Positions 54,715-64,000 of a stretch of DNA of 64,000 nucleotides are shown here, piece by piece. The number at the start of each line of letters is the position of its first letter. The stretch's first letter is position 1. The stretch is from Tribonema minus. Its lineage: Eukaryota > Sar > Xanthophyceae > Tribonematales > Tribonemataceae. The translations under genes were made by a program, and so were the position numbers. The stretch covers positions 124,001 through 188,000 of the forward strand of contig JAFCMP010000025.1 of NCBI GenBank assembly GCA_017506865.1, read 5' to 3'. The notes beneath the pieces are model-generated. The model was given only the letters and a program-made list of their open reading frames with translations. It had not been told where the DNA came from and searched no databases.

Positions 54715-55045
54715 CCTTTAGCCCAGTGCCTGGTGCCCAGTGATCATTTTGCCTAGAGGCGTGATTCAGACGTGTCAGCATGGTCCTCAGTTCTGGGCGC
54801 TGTCAACGGCGACCCAGGCCTGCATAAATCATTTCCAAGACGGGACAAGGGTGCCTCACGGCTGGGCAACCCTAAGTAGGGTTTAATTGTGGGGTGTTGG
54901 TGGTAGTGTGAAGAAGCCTGTTTGCGTTTGAGTCTCTCTTCGGAGAAGGAATGTTGCATTGAGTGCACATCCAAGTGCACATCCAAAAGAAAGGGCTTTT
55001 CGCGCCCCTTGCGAAGCGAAATTAAGTAGAAGTAATAAAAGTACA
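54715..55045 (+). mobile_element. Decayed relative of the 47.6-48.35 kb element, with AATAAAAGTAC end
   Basis: GCCTGGTGCCCAGTGA and CCAGGCCTGCATAAATC echo GCCTGGCGCCCAGTGA and CTTGGCCTGCATGAAAAC at 47.67-47.78 kb. The end (AAGTAATAAAAGTACATG) follows GGGCTTTTCGCGCCCC, a block shared with the LINE-like tails. Confidence 0.6.
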
Positions 55046-55049
55046 TGAC

Positions 55050-55604
55050 ACCTACCGCTCATGGTGGACGTTACCTGCTTCGAGGCACAGGTGGCGTCGC
55101 GGGCGGCGAAGACTGCAGCAGACCCCGAGCGATGCTGCCGCGACCAAGAGGCCGCCAAGACTACCCACTATTCTGGTCACTATGATCAGAATTGCTACAA
55201 ACTTGCCAATTTGGCAATAGGGTCATTTGGCAGCATCGGGGAGCAGGGGCGGAAGCTGCTGGAGGCTGTGGCGACGGAGTATGCCAGCAGGATGTCAGTG
55301 CCCGGAGGAGCGCGCCCTAAAGCTCTCAAGGGCATCGCCCTGGCGCGCTTACGCTCGGCACTGTCGGCAGCGCTCCACATGGCGTACTCTGGCCGTGTCA
55401 TGACACACATGGCAGAATCCAGGGGGGGGGGGCACATGGAGGAGGACGTAGGGGAGGACCCCGAGATGCCATTTGGCGGCGGCGGCGTTTGAGTGGTTGT
55501 CGTTGCGACACTTTCAGACTGTCATACGACATGTAGATTCCTTACAGCTAGATGCCAATCATCTGGGCTTTTTCGCGCCCTGAGCGAGAATTAATAAAAA
55601 GTAC
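55050..55604 (+). mobile_element. LINE-like element copy E, 5' truncated
   Basis: Its 143-codon frame differs from copy C by one residue (ANLAIGS for ATLAIGS). It ends in the same AATAAAAAGTAC. It was inserted directly after the tail ending at 55045 and points opposite to copy C, which makes a large inverted pair about 9-11 kb apart. Confidence 0.88.
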
Positions 55605-56521
55605 ATGATAACAATGCATAGAAGAGGCACTTTTGTGTAGTGCTGCCGCTTGCACGGTCGCCAGGACGGAGCAGCTGCGTGTGCTACGATTGTGTAGGCT
55701 GCTGCGTGCGAGAGTGGCGGATCGCCGTCCATACACACATTAGTCACGATAGCTTTTCAGTTTTAACCTACTTGCAAAAAATTAGTGTTGTATGTGCAGA
55801 ATGGTGCGTGAGGTTCTCCGTTCTATAAATTCATACACACGTGCCAGGTTGTAGATAGCACCTGTTGTCTTACACTGCCACACTGATCCACATGTGTTGT
55901 CTGGCAGCAAGTATTTGTCACTGGTTAAAGCGCGCCTCTGACATGACACAAAATGCTGGCAAACTTGCGATGCACATACGTGTATGTCCACCAGTTCACT
56001 GCTCACATGCCGTGAGTGATGCACTGTGCACTGACGCACATTGGAACGCTCAGAACGCCAATACTGGTATCTTCCTGGAGCGCTCATGCTCAACTTCACT
56101 TTGTCATGCACAACGGTGTTCCGCACTTCGGCGACTGTCCTAGGGTGCTGTAGAAATGCAAGTCAATATTCATGATTGAGAGAAGCTTCGCAAGTGCGGA
56201 ACCATAAGTACTTAAAGATACGGTCAGGATTGTGTGTTGGAACGAAGTGCAATGTAGACGGATGTCAACAGCTGTCTTGCAAGGTCTACCACATTTCTAA
56301 AAAGCCCTTGCATTCACACCTCAGAGTGAATATACACCGCATGACAGCCCTTGGAACATGGGCGAAGGCAGGGCTGTGTCCCGTCGCACACCACCGGCAC
56401 AACAGCACCACCACACACGCCGCAAACAGCTTTCAATCACCATACACACGCACAAGCACAAAACAATGCACCAAAACACACAGTGTACACAACCAGCGCC
56501 GCTGACCTCGTCTCGCAAGCT
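55605..56521. other. No gene assigned
   Basis: A 114-codon minus-strand frame at 55782-56126 overlaps a plus-strand frame; neither is recognisable. This is the 3' flank of the XRN gene. Confidence 0.4.
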
Positions 56522-59320
56522 CTATTCCGCGGCTTTCTGCTGGCTGGCGCCGCCTGAGCGCTGCTGCTGCCGCGCATCCGCCTCCCGCCGCGGCGGCCTA
56601 CTCAGCGTACTCCGCACGCGCCCCCCCCCCCCGTGCCCCCCCCGGGCCCTGTACCCCCCCCCCTGCTCCTGCTCCGGCCCCCTCTCCCCCCGCGCGCGCC
56701 GCGCTGCGCCCGTACCCTCCCCCACTGGTCTGTACTCCCAGACCTTCCCCGCAGAGTTGCGTATCCGCTCACGCACCTCCAGGTCCGCCTTGTGGTCTAT
56801 CGATTCCAGCGCCTCGATGAGCTCGCTCTCCTGCAGAAGCAGAGGGGGGAGGGGGGGGGTTGGGGGTTGGGGGGGGGGGGGGGGTGCTGAGCACTGCGCC
56901 AGGTAGGTACTTGTGCATGTGGCGGCGGGTGCGGCGCGTTGCACATGCCGATTTCGAGCGTGTAGTGGAGGTAATGAGGCTGGGTGTTACTAGTCTACAG
57001 GCAGCGATGCAGTATGTGGCTGCATGCGAATGCCCTCTACCTCTGACCCTTACCCCAGGTCACATCTTATGAGGTCGTGGAAGTGCAACGGTTTCGTCAC
57101 AGCAGCAGAGCCCCGCTTGACCCGAACCGCACAATCGCCCCGCAGCCACTCTAGCGCTGAATGCAAAGCGCAAGACACGCAAGCTGCAGAAACGCTCACA
57201 GCACCACACGATAAACACCTTGCTTACGCAAGCGTAAGGGGTAGAGAGGTCAGCACAGCGCTGCGCATTGTGGCAGCGCTCGGCGCTCACCTCGATGAAC
57301 GGGATCTTCACGACCGTCTCCCAGCTCTGGCGCTTGCCGTTGGCGTCGCACTCAAAGTCCTGCGGGTAGAAGTGCAGTATCGGCGACTGCTCCCCGACCA
57401 TGAGCTCCTGGTACGGCTTCGGCAGAAAGGGCGCGCTTGCGCCCGGCAGCACGCTGAGCAGCTGCATGAGCGGCGGGAAGGGGCGTCCCCTGTTGAACTT
57501 GATGTCGAGCGCCGCCAGGTCCTTGAGGTCGCTGCCGAGCGGCGCGTACAGGTGCGGGTAGTACCAGCTCCACGAGCTGCTGTCGACGCCGCGGTGGTAG
57601 TACTGGAGGACCCAGTACAGGCCCTCGATGTAGTGCGTGACGAGCGCGCGGCGCGCGGCGGCGTCGTCCGCGCGCAGGCCCAGCTTGCTCTCGTAGTAGC
57701 GCTCGCGGTACGTGTCGGGCGACTGCAGCGCCGCGTCGCTCTCCTCGATGCCGCGCTGGCGGAAGTACAGCGGCTCGCGGCGCGCGACCTCGTGAAGAAA
57801 CAGCTCCAGGCGCCCCCTGTGGATCTGGAAGGGAGAGCGGAGAAAATAGCGTGGTCGCGGGCGGTGGTTACGATTGCGAATGTGGGAACAGTTCCAGGCG
57901 CCCCCTGTGGATCTGGAAGGGAGAATGGAGAAGATAGCGCGGTCATCGCGGGGGCGGTGGTTACGGATGTGAATGTGGGAAGAATCGCAGTCGCGTCACC
58001 AACTGTGAGCACTGTCAGCAGCTGTCAAGTACCACTGCAGCACTTCCATGCAAAAGTTCAACGCAAAAGTTCAAGTCATCCGCCAGCGGCGAGCGACGCT
58101 CCGCGCCTCACCTCGTCCTTCTTGGTGAGGTAGCCGCCGAGCGCCGGCAGCATGTCCCTGTAGATGGACAGCATGGTGTTGAGCGCGCCGTCCGCTATGT
58201 CCAGGTGCGGCATATTCGGCAGGAAGTCATTTCCCACAAACATGCACATGAAGACGAAGTCGTCGATGACGCGCTCCAGGCTGAAGGGAAACGGCAGCGG
58301 CGCGGCGCCGCTCGCCTCCGCGCGGAACTGCAGGCGCAGCATCTCGCGCAGCATGGACACGCGCAGCAGCTCAAAGTCGTCGCGCGTGTAGTGTATGGGG
58401 TCCTTCGGGCGCCGCCGCCGCGAGTGCCGCACGCTCATCTTCTCGCGCAGCAGGTTGAAGTGCGGCTCGTGCGTCACGAGGCTCAGCATGATGAGGTCCG
58501 CGTCGAGGCCGTACAGGCAGTGGCGCAGGTCCGGCTTCCAGTCCGGCTCCGTCTCGCGCGCGCTGCGGATGTAGTCCATGACCTTGTGCTCCCCCTCCCC
58601 GGGGACGTCCGGGCCGCTGAACACGATGCGCGCGCCGTCGCGCCAGAACGGGTCCTCCTCTATCTTCGTTGCGATCCACTCGCGGAACGCGCGCCCCAGG
58701 TTGTACATGAAGTCCGTTCCCGGGGTGATGCAGTTAGAGTCAAACCTGTCCCCCTCCGGGAGGGCCCCCTCCCGCGCGACCAGTTCTGCGAGGGTCTGTT
58801 CCGCCTCCTTCGCGCTGCGGAAGCGGCGCGAGCGCTGCTGGTTCATCTTGGCCCGCGGCGCCACGCCGTCGACTGCCAGAAACATGAGGCGCGTGGGGGC
58901 CACGAGCTTGTACAGCCTGTCCGTGTAGATGAAGATGCGCTTGAACATCTCCTCCTCGTTCAGCTCGATGAACGAGTCGGCGTTATTGTGGGTGGCCATG
59001 TGGATGATGCCGTTCATATCTAGGTAGAAGTTGTCGATGGGGGCCGTCTCAGTGTTGAACCCATCGTTGATCTTCTGGTTAATGGCTGGGTATTGATCGG
59101 TCAGCCATCGGAACAGTTTGGGAATACCCATCGTCACAGTCCGACGGCCTCTGCTGCTCGCAGCCCTGCCATGTTCCAGGGATCTGCGGCTGCTGGCACC
59201 ACAGCAGCAGTGGCTGACGGCAGCGCCGAAGATGGCTGACGGGGTGAACGCCACAGACACCTCTCCTGGGCACACCACCGCTGCCAGCGCCACTGCATAG
59301 GCTCCACGCCGCGCCCTCAT
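56522..59320 (-). CDS. XRN-family 5'-3' exoribonuclease with plastid-type N-terminal leader
   Basis: Exons 58112-59320, 57291-57824 and 56522-56830, all phase 0, give 683 residues. The conserved start MGIPKLFRWLTDQYPAINQ begins at Met64 (59131). Further family blocks are LDMNGIIHMATHNN, MFLAVDGVAPRAKMNQQRSR, FSGPDVPGEGEHKVMDYIR, GLDADLIMLSLVTHEPHF and VGNDFLPNMPHLDIADGAL, which hold the acidic metal-binding residues. Exon 2 has SPILHFYPQDFECDANGKR, typical of the segment after the nuclease core. The C-terminal extensions of Xrn1/Xrn2 are absent. Residues 1-63 form a hydrophobic signal-like stretch (AYAVALAAVVCPGEVSVA) followed by FTPSA, then a Ser/Arg-rich part: a plausible complex-plastid leader. 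Initiation at Met64 would give a cytosolic or nuclear form. Confidence 0.9.
57880..57936 (-). repeat. Copy of XRN exon 2 start with acceptor
   Basis: CCAGGCGCCCCCTGTGGATC and TGGAAGGGAGA repeat 57805-57837. As in the other genes, the start copy lies upstream of the exon. Confidence 0.93.
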
Positions 59321-59585
59321 CCCAGCACCACCCAGTCACCGCTTTGCAAAGCGTCTCGTCTCGTCACTTCACTTCTGGTCAGACTTCAGGACTTGAACTA
59401 CAAATGTGATCTTGAACATCAAAGAAATTCAACAAAAACAGATCTGCAGAGAAGGGTGCTCGCGAGGAGGCAGGCGCAGCAGACGGAAGAGGCGAGCTTT
59501 TGGCGGGAGACCTGGATGTTGGGAGGGCGATGTCAGTGAGCCAGCAACGCTAGCTGACGGAGCAGAAGAGCACCGCTGCTGCACC
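59321..59585. promoter_or_regulatory. 265-bp divergent promoter region
   Basis: It separates the XRN ATG (minus strand) from the plastid membrane protein ATG (plus strand). Both products carry plastid-type leaders, so shared regulation is possible. No clear core element was seen. Confidence 0.5.
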
Positions 59586-62384
59586 ATGCAGCGCAGGCAA
59601 GCCGCATCATTATGCCTGTTGCTGTGCTCGTGCTCTCGTGTGAGCGCATGGCAGCCACACGTGAACGCCGTTCCGCTGCTGAGACGGGGCAGCCACCTGC
59701 GCATGGGCGTGGCGCAGCCGCTGGAGGATAGATCCGTCGCGAAGGTTCAGCAAAAGAGGCCTCGGCGGCCCGAGCAACCTGCTGCAAGCCCAAAGCAACA
59801 ACGAGCGCCCAGCAAATCCAAGCCAGAGGTGAAGACGCCTCTGCCTCCCATGCACAGATCCTCCCTCATGGGCGGGCGGAAACAGCCCCTGCCGCCGCCG
59901 CAGCCGGAGGAAGATGTAGTCGACGGCTACTGCATTCTTGGAGACGTGTTTGCGCTGGCGACCTACTCCGCAGTGTCGGCCGGAGCGGATGTAATTTTCT
60001 CATGGGCTCAGAAGATGGAGCAAGTCCGGAATTCCGCCCTCCACGCCTTCTTTCAGCCCATGGGTGCCCCCGAGCTGCTAGCTATCAACGACCCTTTTTT
60101 GACGGGCACGCTCCTCACCACGGCGTGGCTCGTGGCGGGATCCGCTTTGAAAGCCTTCAGCCCACGGGCGACGCAGGGCACCGTGTTTGAAGCTCTCATG
60201 GCCACAGGGAGGGTACGTCATTGCGATGGAAAACCACTAAGAATGTAGGCTTCCGGTTGCAGTTGCGCTTGGATTCGAGTTCCCTCATTGAGCTACAGTA
60301 CACCAACCTGAAGGCACAGGGTGTGGGCTGGTGATTTGCGGTGCTGTAGCAACTCGTGCAATTCAATAGCCTGTACTGTGTTTCTGATGTTAATTACGCG
60401 GTATGGAACTGCCCTGTCGCACGCCTATCAGCATGTCCAGTAATGGTCACTCTGGGCGACCTGTTCTGTATTTGTCAGTCAGAGCTAGTGTCAGGCTTTG
60501 AAGCAACCAATCTCTGCACCCTTCTCGCTGTCGACAAGTAGGCCTGCTGCGTCCACTGTCTGTTACAGCAGTGGCCAGTCGGCCGCTCCATCAGTGACGC
60601 CATGAATCATGTGCTAGAAAGTACACCAGTAGCTGTGCTTGGATTCCCTGTATAGCGTCCTCGGATAGACTAGTACGCTCATCGTGTAATGTCTGGCAAC
60701 AATGACAATTTGTCCTTTGAATTCATCGTTGGCCCCGCCTGTCGCGTGCACAGGTGTGGCTGGGGAGCGCCATGCTGGTGCTGGGGTGCCTGCTAGTTAA
60801 TGGTGTTATCAGGCGGGACATTGGCCTGAATGAAGCGGTGAGTGTGTAACGGACGTACCTGATGTGTAACTGCCACTTGAGGAACAAAGTGTTTGGTGTG
60901 CCGCATGCATGGTGGACCGTCTAGCTCCATCGCAAGGCAACGAGCTCGGAGGGATCGCCTGCCGAGCAGTCTCACTTGTTTGTAGAAAAGTTTGGTGGTG
61001 CTACGCATCAATGGCATCAGCGTGCAAACTGTACAGTGAAAATAAACTCAGACGTCGTGAATTACAGCAGCTTGAAGTTGCTCGCGAAATGGCATTCGTT
61101 GTCACAAGGAAGACTCGGATATCAGTGTTTCTTAGAATTGTGCACCGCAAAGTAGGCGAAAGCCAGGATCTGGCGTGCCAAGTGCATGGATTTTGCTCTG
61201 ATCCTGTGATGGAGCTGCCGACGCCAAAACCCTGCTTTCAGCGACCGCACACCTCTGTCTGTGCTGGCTGCGCTGCGTTGCCGCACCAAGAGCGCGCAAT
61301 GCGTTGCTACGCGCAGCAGGCAGGATGCGTAGCCCTGAGGCGTTAGGGTTAGGATTAGGGTTAGGGTTAGGGTTAGGGTTAGGGTTAGGAGCTTCGCCCC
61401 GACCTCAAAGCGGCAGCAATCACGTCGGAGCGTAGGGCGCTCTTGTGTCGGTTGTGAGGTGGCAGTTGGGCGTGTTTGCCAGACCAGGCTCCAGCGCAGC
61501 CAGTGCAGCGCTCTGTGAACAGCTCTGAGTGCCATCAACTGTGCATTGCAAGGTTGTGCCGACATAGTCAGGGATGAAGATAGCTCCAGTGCCAGTGTCT
61601 TCTTAGGGGTTAGATTTAGGGGTAGGGTTAGGCTGACCTTCCACGGCGCTCGCGCGGAATGGTGGCCTGCTAGATGTTCCTGTAAGACGTGCTGTGATCA
61701 CGTGTTGGTTTAACGCCGCAGCTGCAACGGCACTACGCAGATCAAGTTCTCACGCGTGTACCGCAAGCATCTGGCAAGCAATTCAGTCAACTTCAACTCT
61801 CCCACAACTGCACAGAGTCGACACGCTGTTCATGGCTCAACTGTTGTGAGTTGCAACATGCATCTACGCAGCTCATGGCTCAAGTCTCTCATGCGTCTAC
61901 CGCAAACATCATCTGGCACGCAACTCGAGCAACTTGAAGTCTGCGACAGGATGCCACAAGCGTGGGAGACAATATGCAGCTTATGGCTTGACTCCCTCAC
62001 CATACCTCTACCATATACCCTTGCAAGGTCTCCAAAACAGTTCAACTCTACAACACAAAGTTCAACTTGCCTAATACAAGTTTCACACGATGCGAGACAC
62101 TTGACAGCTGATTGGCATATGACGTATTTGCCTGCGGGCTATGGCCGTGCACTCACTCGCCTCGGGCTTCAAGAGATCTAGCAGACATGTTGCTCAACAT
62201 CTGGCCGTCAAAGAACAAAACTAATGCACCGCACTGTATACTGCCTATCTGAAGTTGGCATTGAAGTCTCAATACACTGCATGCTGCTTGCTTGCTGCAG
62301 GACTTGGAGTACATTGTGGGTTCACTCACTGTGCTCGTCATGTGGCGCAGCATGTACGCCTACCTGTTTGGCACCGGCGATTAA
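59586..62384 (+). CDS. Plastid-targeted membrane protein, DUF3054-like, three exons
   Basis: Exons 59586-60212, 60754-60837 and 62301-62384 join in phase 0 to give 264 residues. The start MQRRQAASLCLLLCSCSRVSAWQP is a signal peptide ending in an aromatic cleavage motif; ATGs further upstream would hide it. A basic Pro/Gln-rich region follows. The C-terminal half has ILGDVFALATYSAVSAG, then NDPFLTGTLLTTAWLVAG, WLGSAMLVLGCLLVNGVIRR and YIVGSLTVLVMWRSMYAYLF, which gives four hydrophobic segments. Order and spacing recall the DUF3054 family of cyanobacteria and plastids, whose biochemical role is unknown; that match is from memory of the pattern. The 1.46-kb last intron holds a TTAGGG tract. Confidence 0.7.
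61345..61390. repeat. TTAGGG tract
   Basis: Seven units in the last intron of the plastid membrane protein gene; a degenerate run follows at 61604-61632. Confidence 0.85.
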
Positions 62385-63701
62385 ACAGCACCGCTCTACA
62401 CACACACCCAGTTAGCCTTCCACGTCTCCCATCTAGCGGCCGGCGACCACGTCTAGCTTTACATTATAATGTTACGGGTATACCACGCTTTTTATATGTT
62501 TGGTCTGAGAGGGGCACCTGCGGCGTCGGCGGCGGCAGCATGACTGGGGTTGCAGTCAGGGGCGCATATAGCGCGCCCCGAGCCGCCCCTCCGTGAATTC
62601 ATGAAAATGGCAGCCCTTCTGGTTACTGGTCACAGGTATACACGGCCCCTTGCGGGGGAGGTAGGGGGGAGGGGGGGGGGAGTGCTGACCGCCGCCGTTT
62701 CCGCAGCTGTTGGCGGTGCGGCCCGTGCTGCATTTTCGGTACATGAACACTAGTAGAAGCATATCCTGCAAGGCGCCATCGTGACGTGTCTTGCTTCGTC
62801 ATTCTTCAACTTGATGTTTGCTGTCGCTCGTGCGCTGCCTCGTGCCTGCATGCCAACCTGCGCGATGTGCAGCTTTGCAATAATCAGTGCGCACGCCAGT
62901 GACACTTCACAATAAGTCTGGTCTTGCGTCCGCTGCTGCGCGGATAGCGACCGTTGCGAAGCCTAGGCCACGTCGCCGTCCATGCCTGTGGCAACTTCAA
63001 GTGGGAGCACTGGTGACTTGCCTTTGCTTACACCGCGTATGGCGCACATCACGTGCAGCATGCTGCCAACCAATGTACATGTAAGCAGTGCAAAGTTTTC
63101 ATATTTCAATGTCAACTGGAAGCGGCCCAGCTTCATCAAACGTGACACGCTGTTGCCGCAGCTAGTTTATTCTTCTCGAGTTGAATGTGCCTCACTACAC
63201 ATCACGAGTTTTTGTGTTGAGATCACTACCCACGCCACATGTTGCCGCGCGCATTTACCGGTCAGTGCGCCGCAGATTTCAAGCTGCACCAGCAATCGCA
63301 TCAATAGCGGCATGCACGTGTCTTGTCTGCGGAATTTGCACGCGGCGATTGCGCTTCTGTTAGCATGCTTGCAACTGTCATAATCACGAAATTCAGGCGT
63401 CATACGCGTACGTCAACACACAGTCAGGCAGACACTAAAATACACGGGCAACACCGCGACTGAGTTGTTCATTCAGCATCGATGCAAATCTGGCTGGAAG
63501 CCGCCGCCAAACACAACACCGCTTTTCGAAACAACGAATGCACAAACTTCAACTTGCAGCGGCTCATGCCAAACGGCGCTCTTCAAAACACGATCAGCGC
63601 GTCTCTCTCCGGCGTAGACTCATCGCTCGCGACGGCCTCCGCCAGGGCGCACCCACAAGTTCAACTTGCAGTAGAGCATGCAAAGTGACGCCCCACGCGC
63701 A
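62385..63701. other. No gene assigned; one exon-end copy at right
   Basis: Short conflicting frames only. At 63590-63650, GGCGTAGACTCATCGCTCGC and flanks repeat 63722-63760, the 3' border of the minus-strand exon that follows. Confidence 0.45.
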
Positions 63702-64000
63702 TCACGACCCGCGCGTCTCTTCCGGCGTAGACTCATCGCTCGCGCCGACCTCCGCCAGGCGCGTCACCTCCGGAGGCGCCCCGCCCCCCCCGCCCCGCCG
63801 TCCCCCCCCTCCCCCTTCCCCCCCACTCGGCGCAGCCCGCGCCGCCGCCGTCGCCGCCGCCGCCGCCGCCGATGCGTACAGCGAGCCGCGCTGCGTGCGC
63901 GCGTACTCGCGCAGCTTCCAGTCGACGACGGCGCGCCACAGCGGCGGCGTCAGTGCGCACGCGTCGGAGCCGTACGCGGCGGCCTGCGCGGCGAGCACGA
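63702..64000 (-). CDS. Partial gene running off the right edge, function unknown
   Basis: An open minus-strand frame reads SDACALTPPLWRAVVDWKLR and EYARTQRGSLYA followed by poly-Ala and Gly/Arg-rich linker, then VTRLAEVGASDESTPEE. Because an exon-end copy lies 3' of it (63590-63650), the exon probably ends at a donor near 63,708 rather than at the TGA at 63702. Confidence 0.5.
   Translation of the reverse strand, partial: VLAAQAAAYGSDACALTPPLWRAVVDWKLREYARTQRGSLYASAAAAAATAAARAAPSGGEGGGGGRRGGGGGAPPEVTRLAEVGASDESTPEETRGS

Noticed and set aside
58205-59023. 272-codon plus-strand frame opposite XRN exon 1
   Set aside because: Antisense shadow of a conserved nuclease exon.
1001-61390. TTAGGG/CCCTAA runs as true chromosome ends
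   Set aside because: All are short, internal and flanked by coding exons on both sides.

Overview
The window comes from the nuclear genome of an intron-rich, flagellated alga with a secondary plastid, most likely a haptophyte or stramenopile. Three things point there. A ciliary IFT-A gene is present. Several predicted proteins start with a signal peptide followed by a Phe- or Trp-type cleavage motif (VRAFTAP, VAFTPSA, VSAWQP), as in red-lineage complex plastids. Introns are GT-AG, with two apparent GC-AG exceptions, and are full of short TTAGGG/CCCTAA tracts. The lineage call is inference; no rRNA or plastid gene is present to confirm it.

Layout: 1-19,207 (+) holds the C-terminal two thirds of IFT122 in 16 visible exons; the N-terminal WD40 exons lie off the left edge. 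21,245-29,583 (-) holds an unrecognised multi-exon gene, convergent with IFT122. 31,701-36,164 (-) is a MalY/PatB-type PLP enzyme, divergent from a small plastid-targeted protein (36,225-37,607, +) across only 60 bp. 40,297-40,455 (-) is the last exon of a Cys-rich protein. 42,246-43,133 (+) is an intronless Fic-domain protein. 44.0-55.6 kb is a nest of mobile DNA: copies of a LINE-like element with a restriction-like endonuclease domain in both orientations, a 330-bp in-frame tandem duplication, and a multi-exon MULE/SWIM transposase-like gene (-). 56,522-59,320 (-) is an XRN-family 5'-3' exoribonuclease with a plastid-type leader, divergent from a DUF3054-like plastid membrane protein (59,586-62,384, +). 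A partial gene runs off the right edge.

The most striking pattern is architectural. Nearly every multi-exon gene has introns built from partial, decayed copies of the adjoining exon edge. Copies of an exon start plus its acceptor lie only upstream of the exon. Copies of an exon end plus its donor lie only downstream. The copies recur in arrays of up to five, and telomere-like tracts often sit at their junctions. This suggests that introns grow by repeated tandem duplication across intron-exon borders. Using this rule to tell the real exon from its copies gave reading frames whose intron phases agree throughout IFT122, the PLP enzyme, XRN, the plastid proteins and the unknown minus-strand gene.
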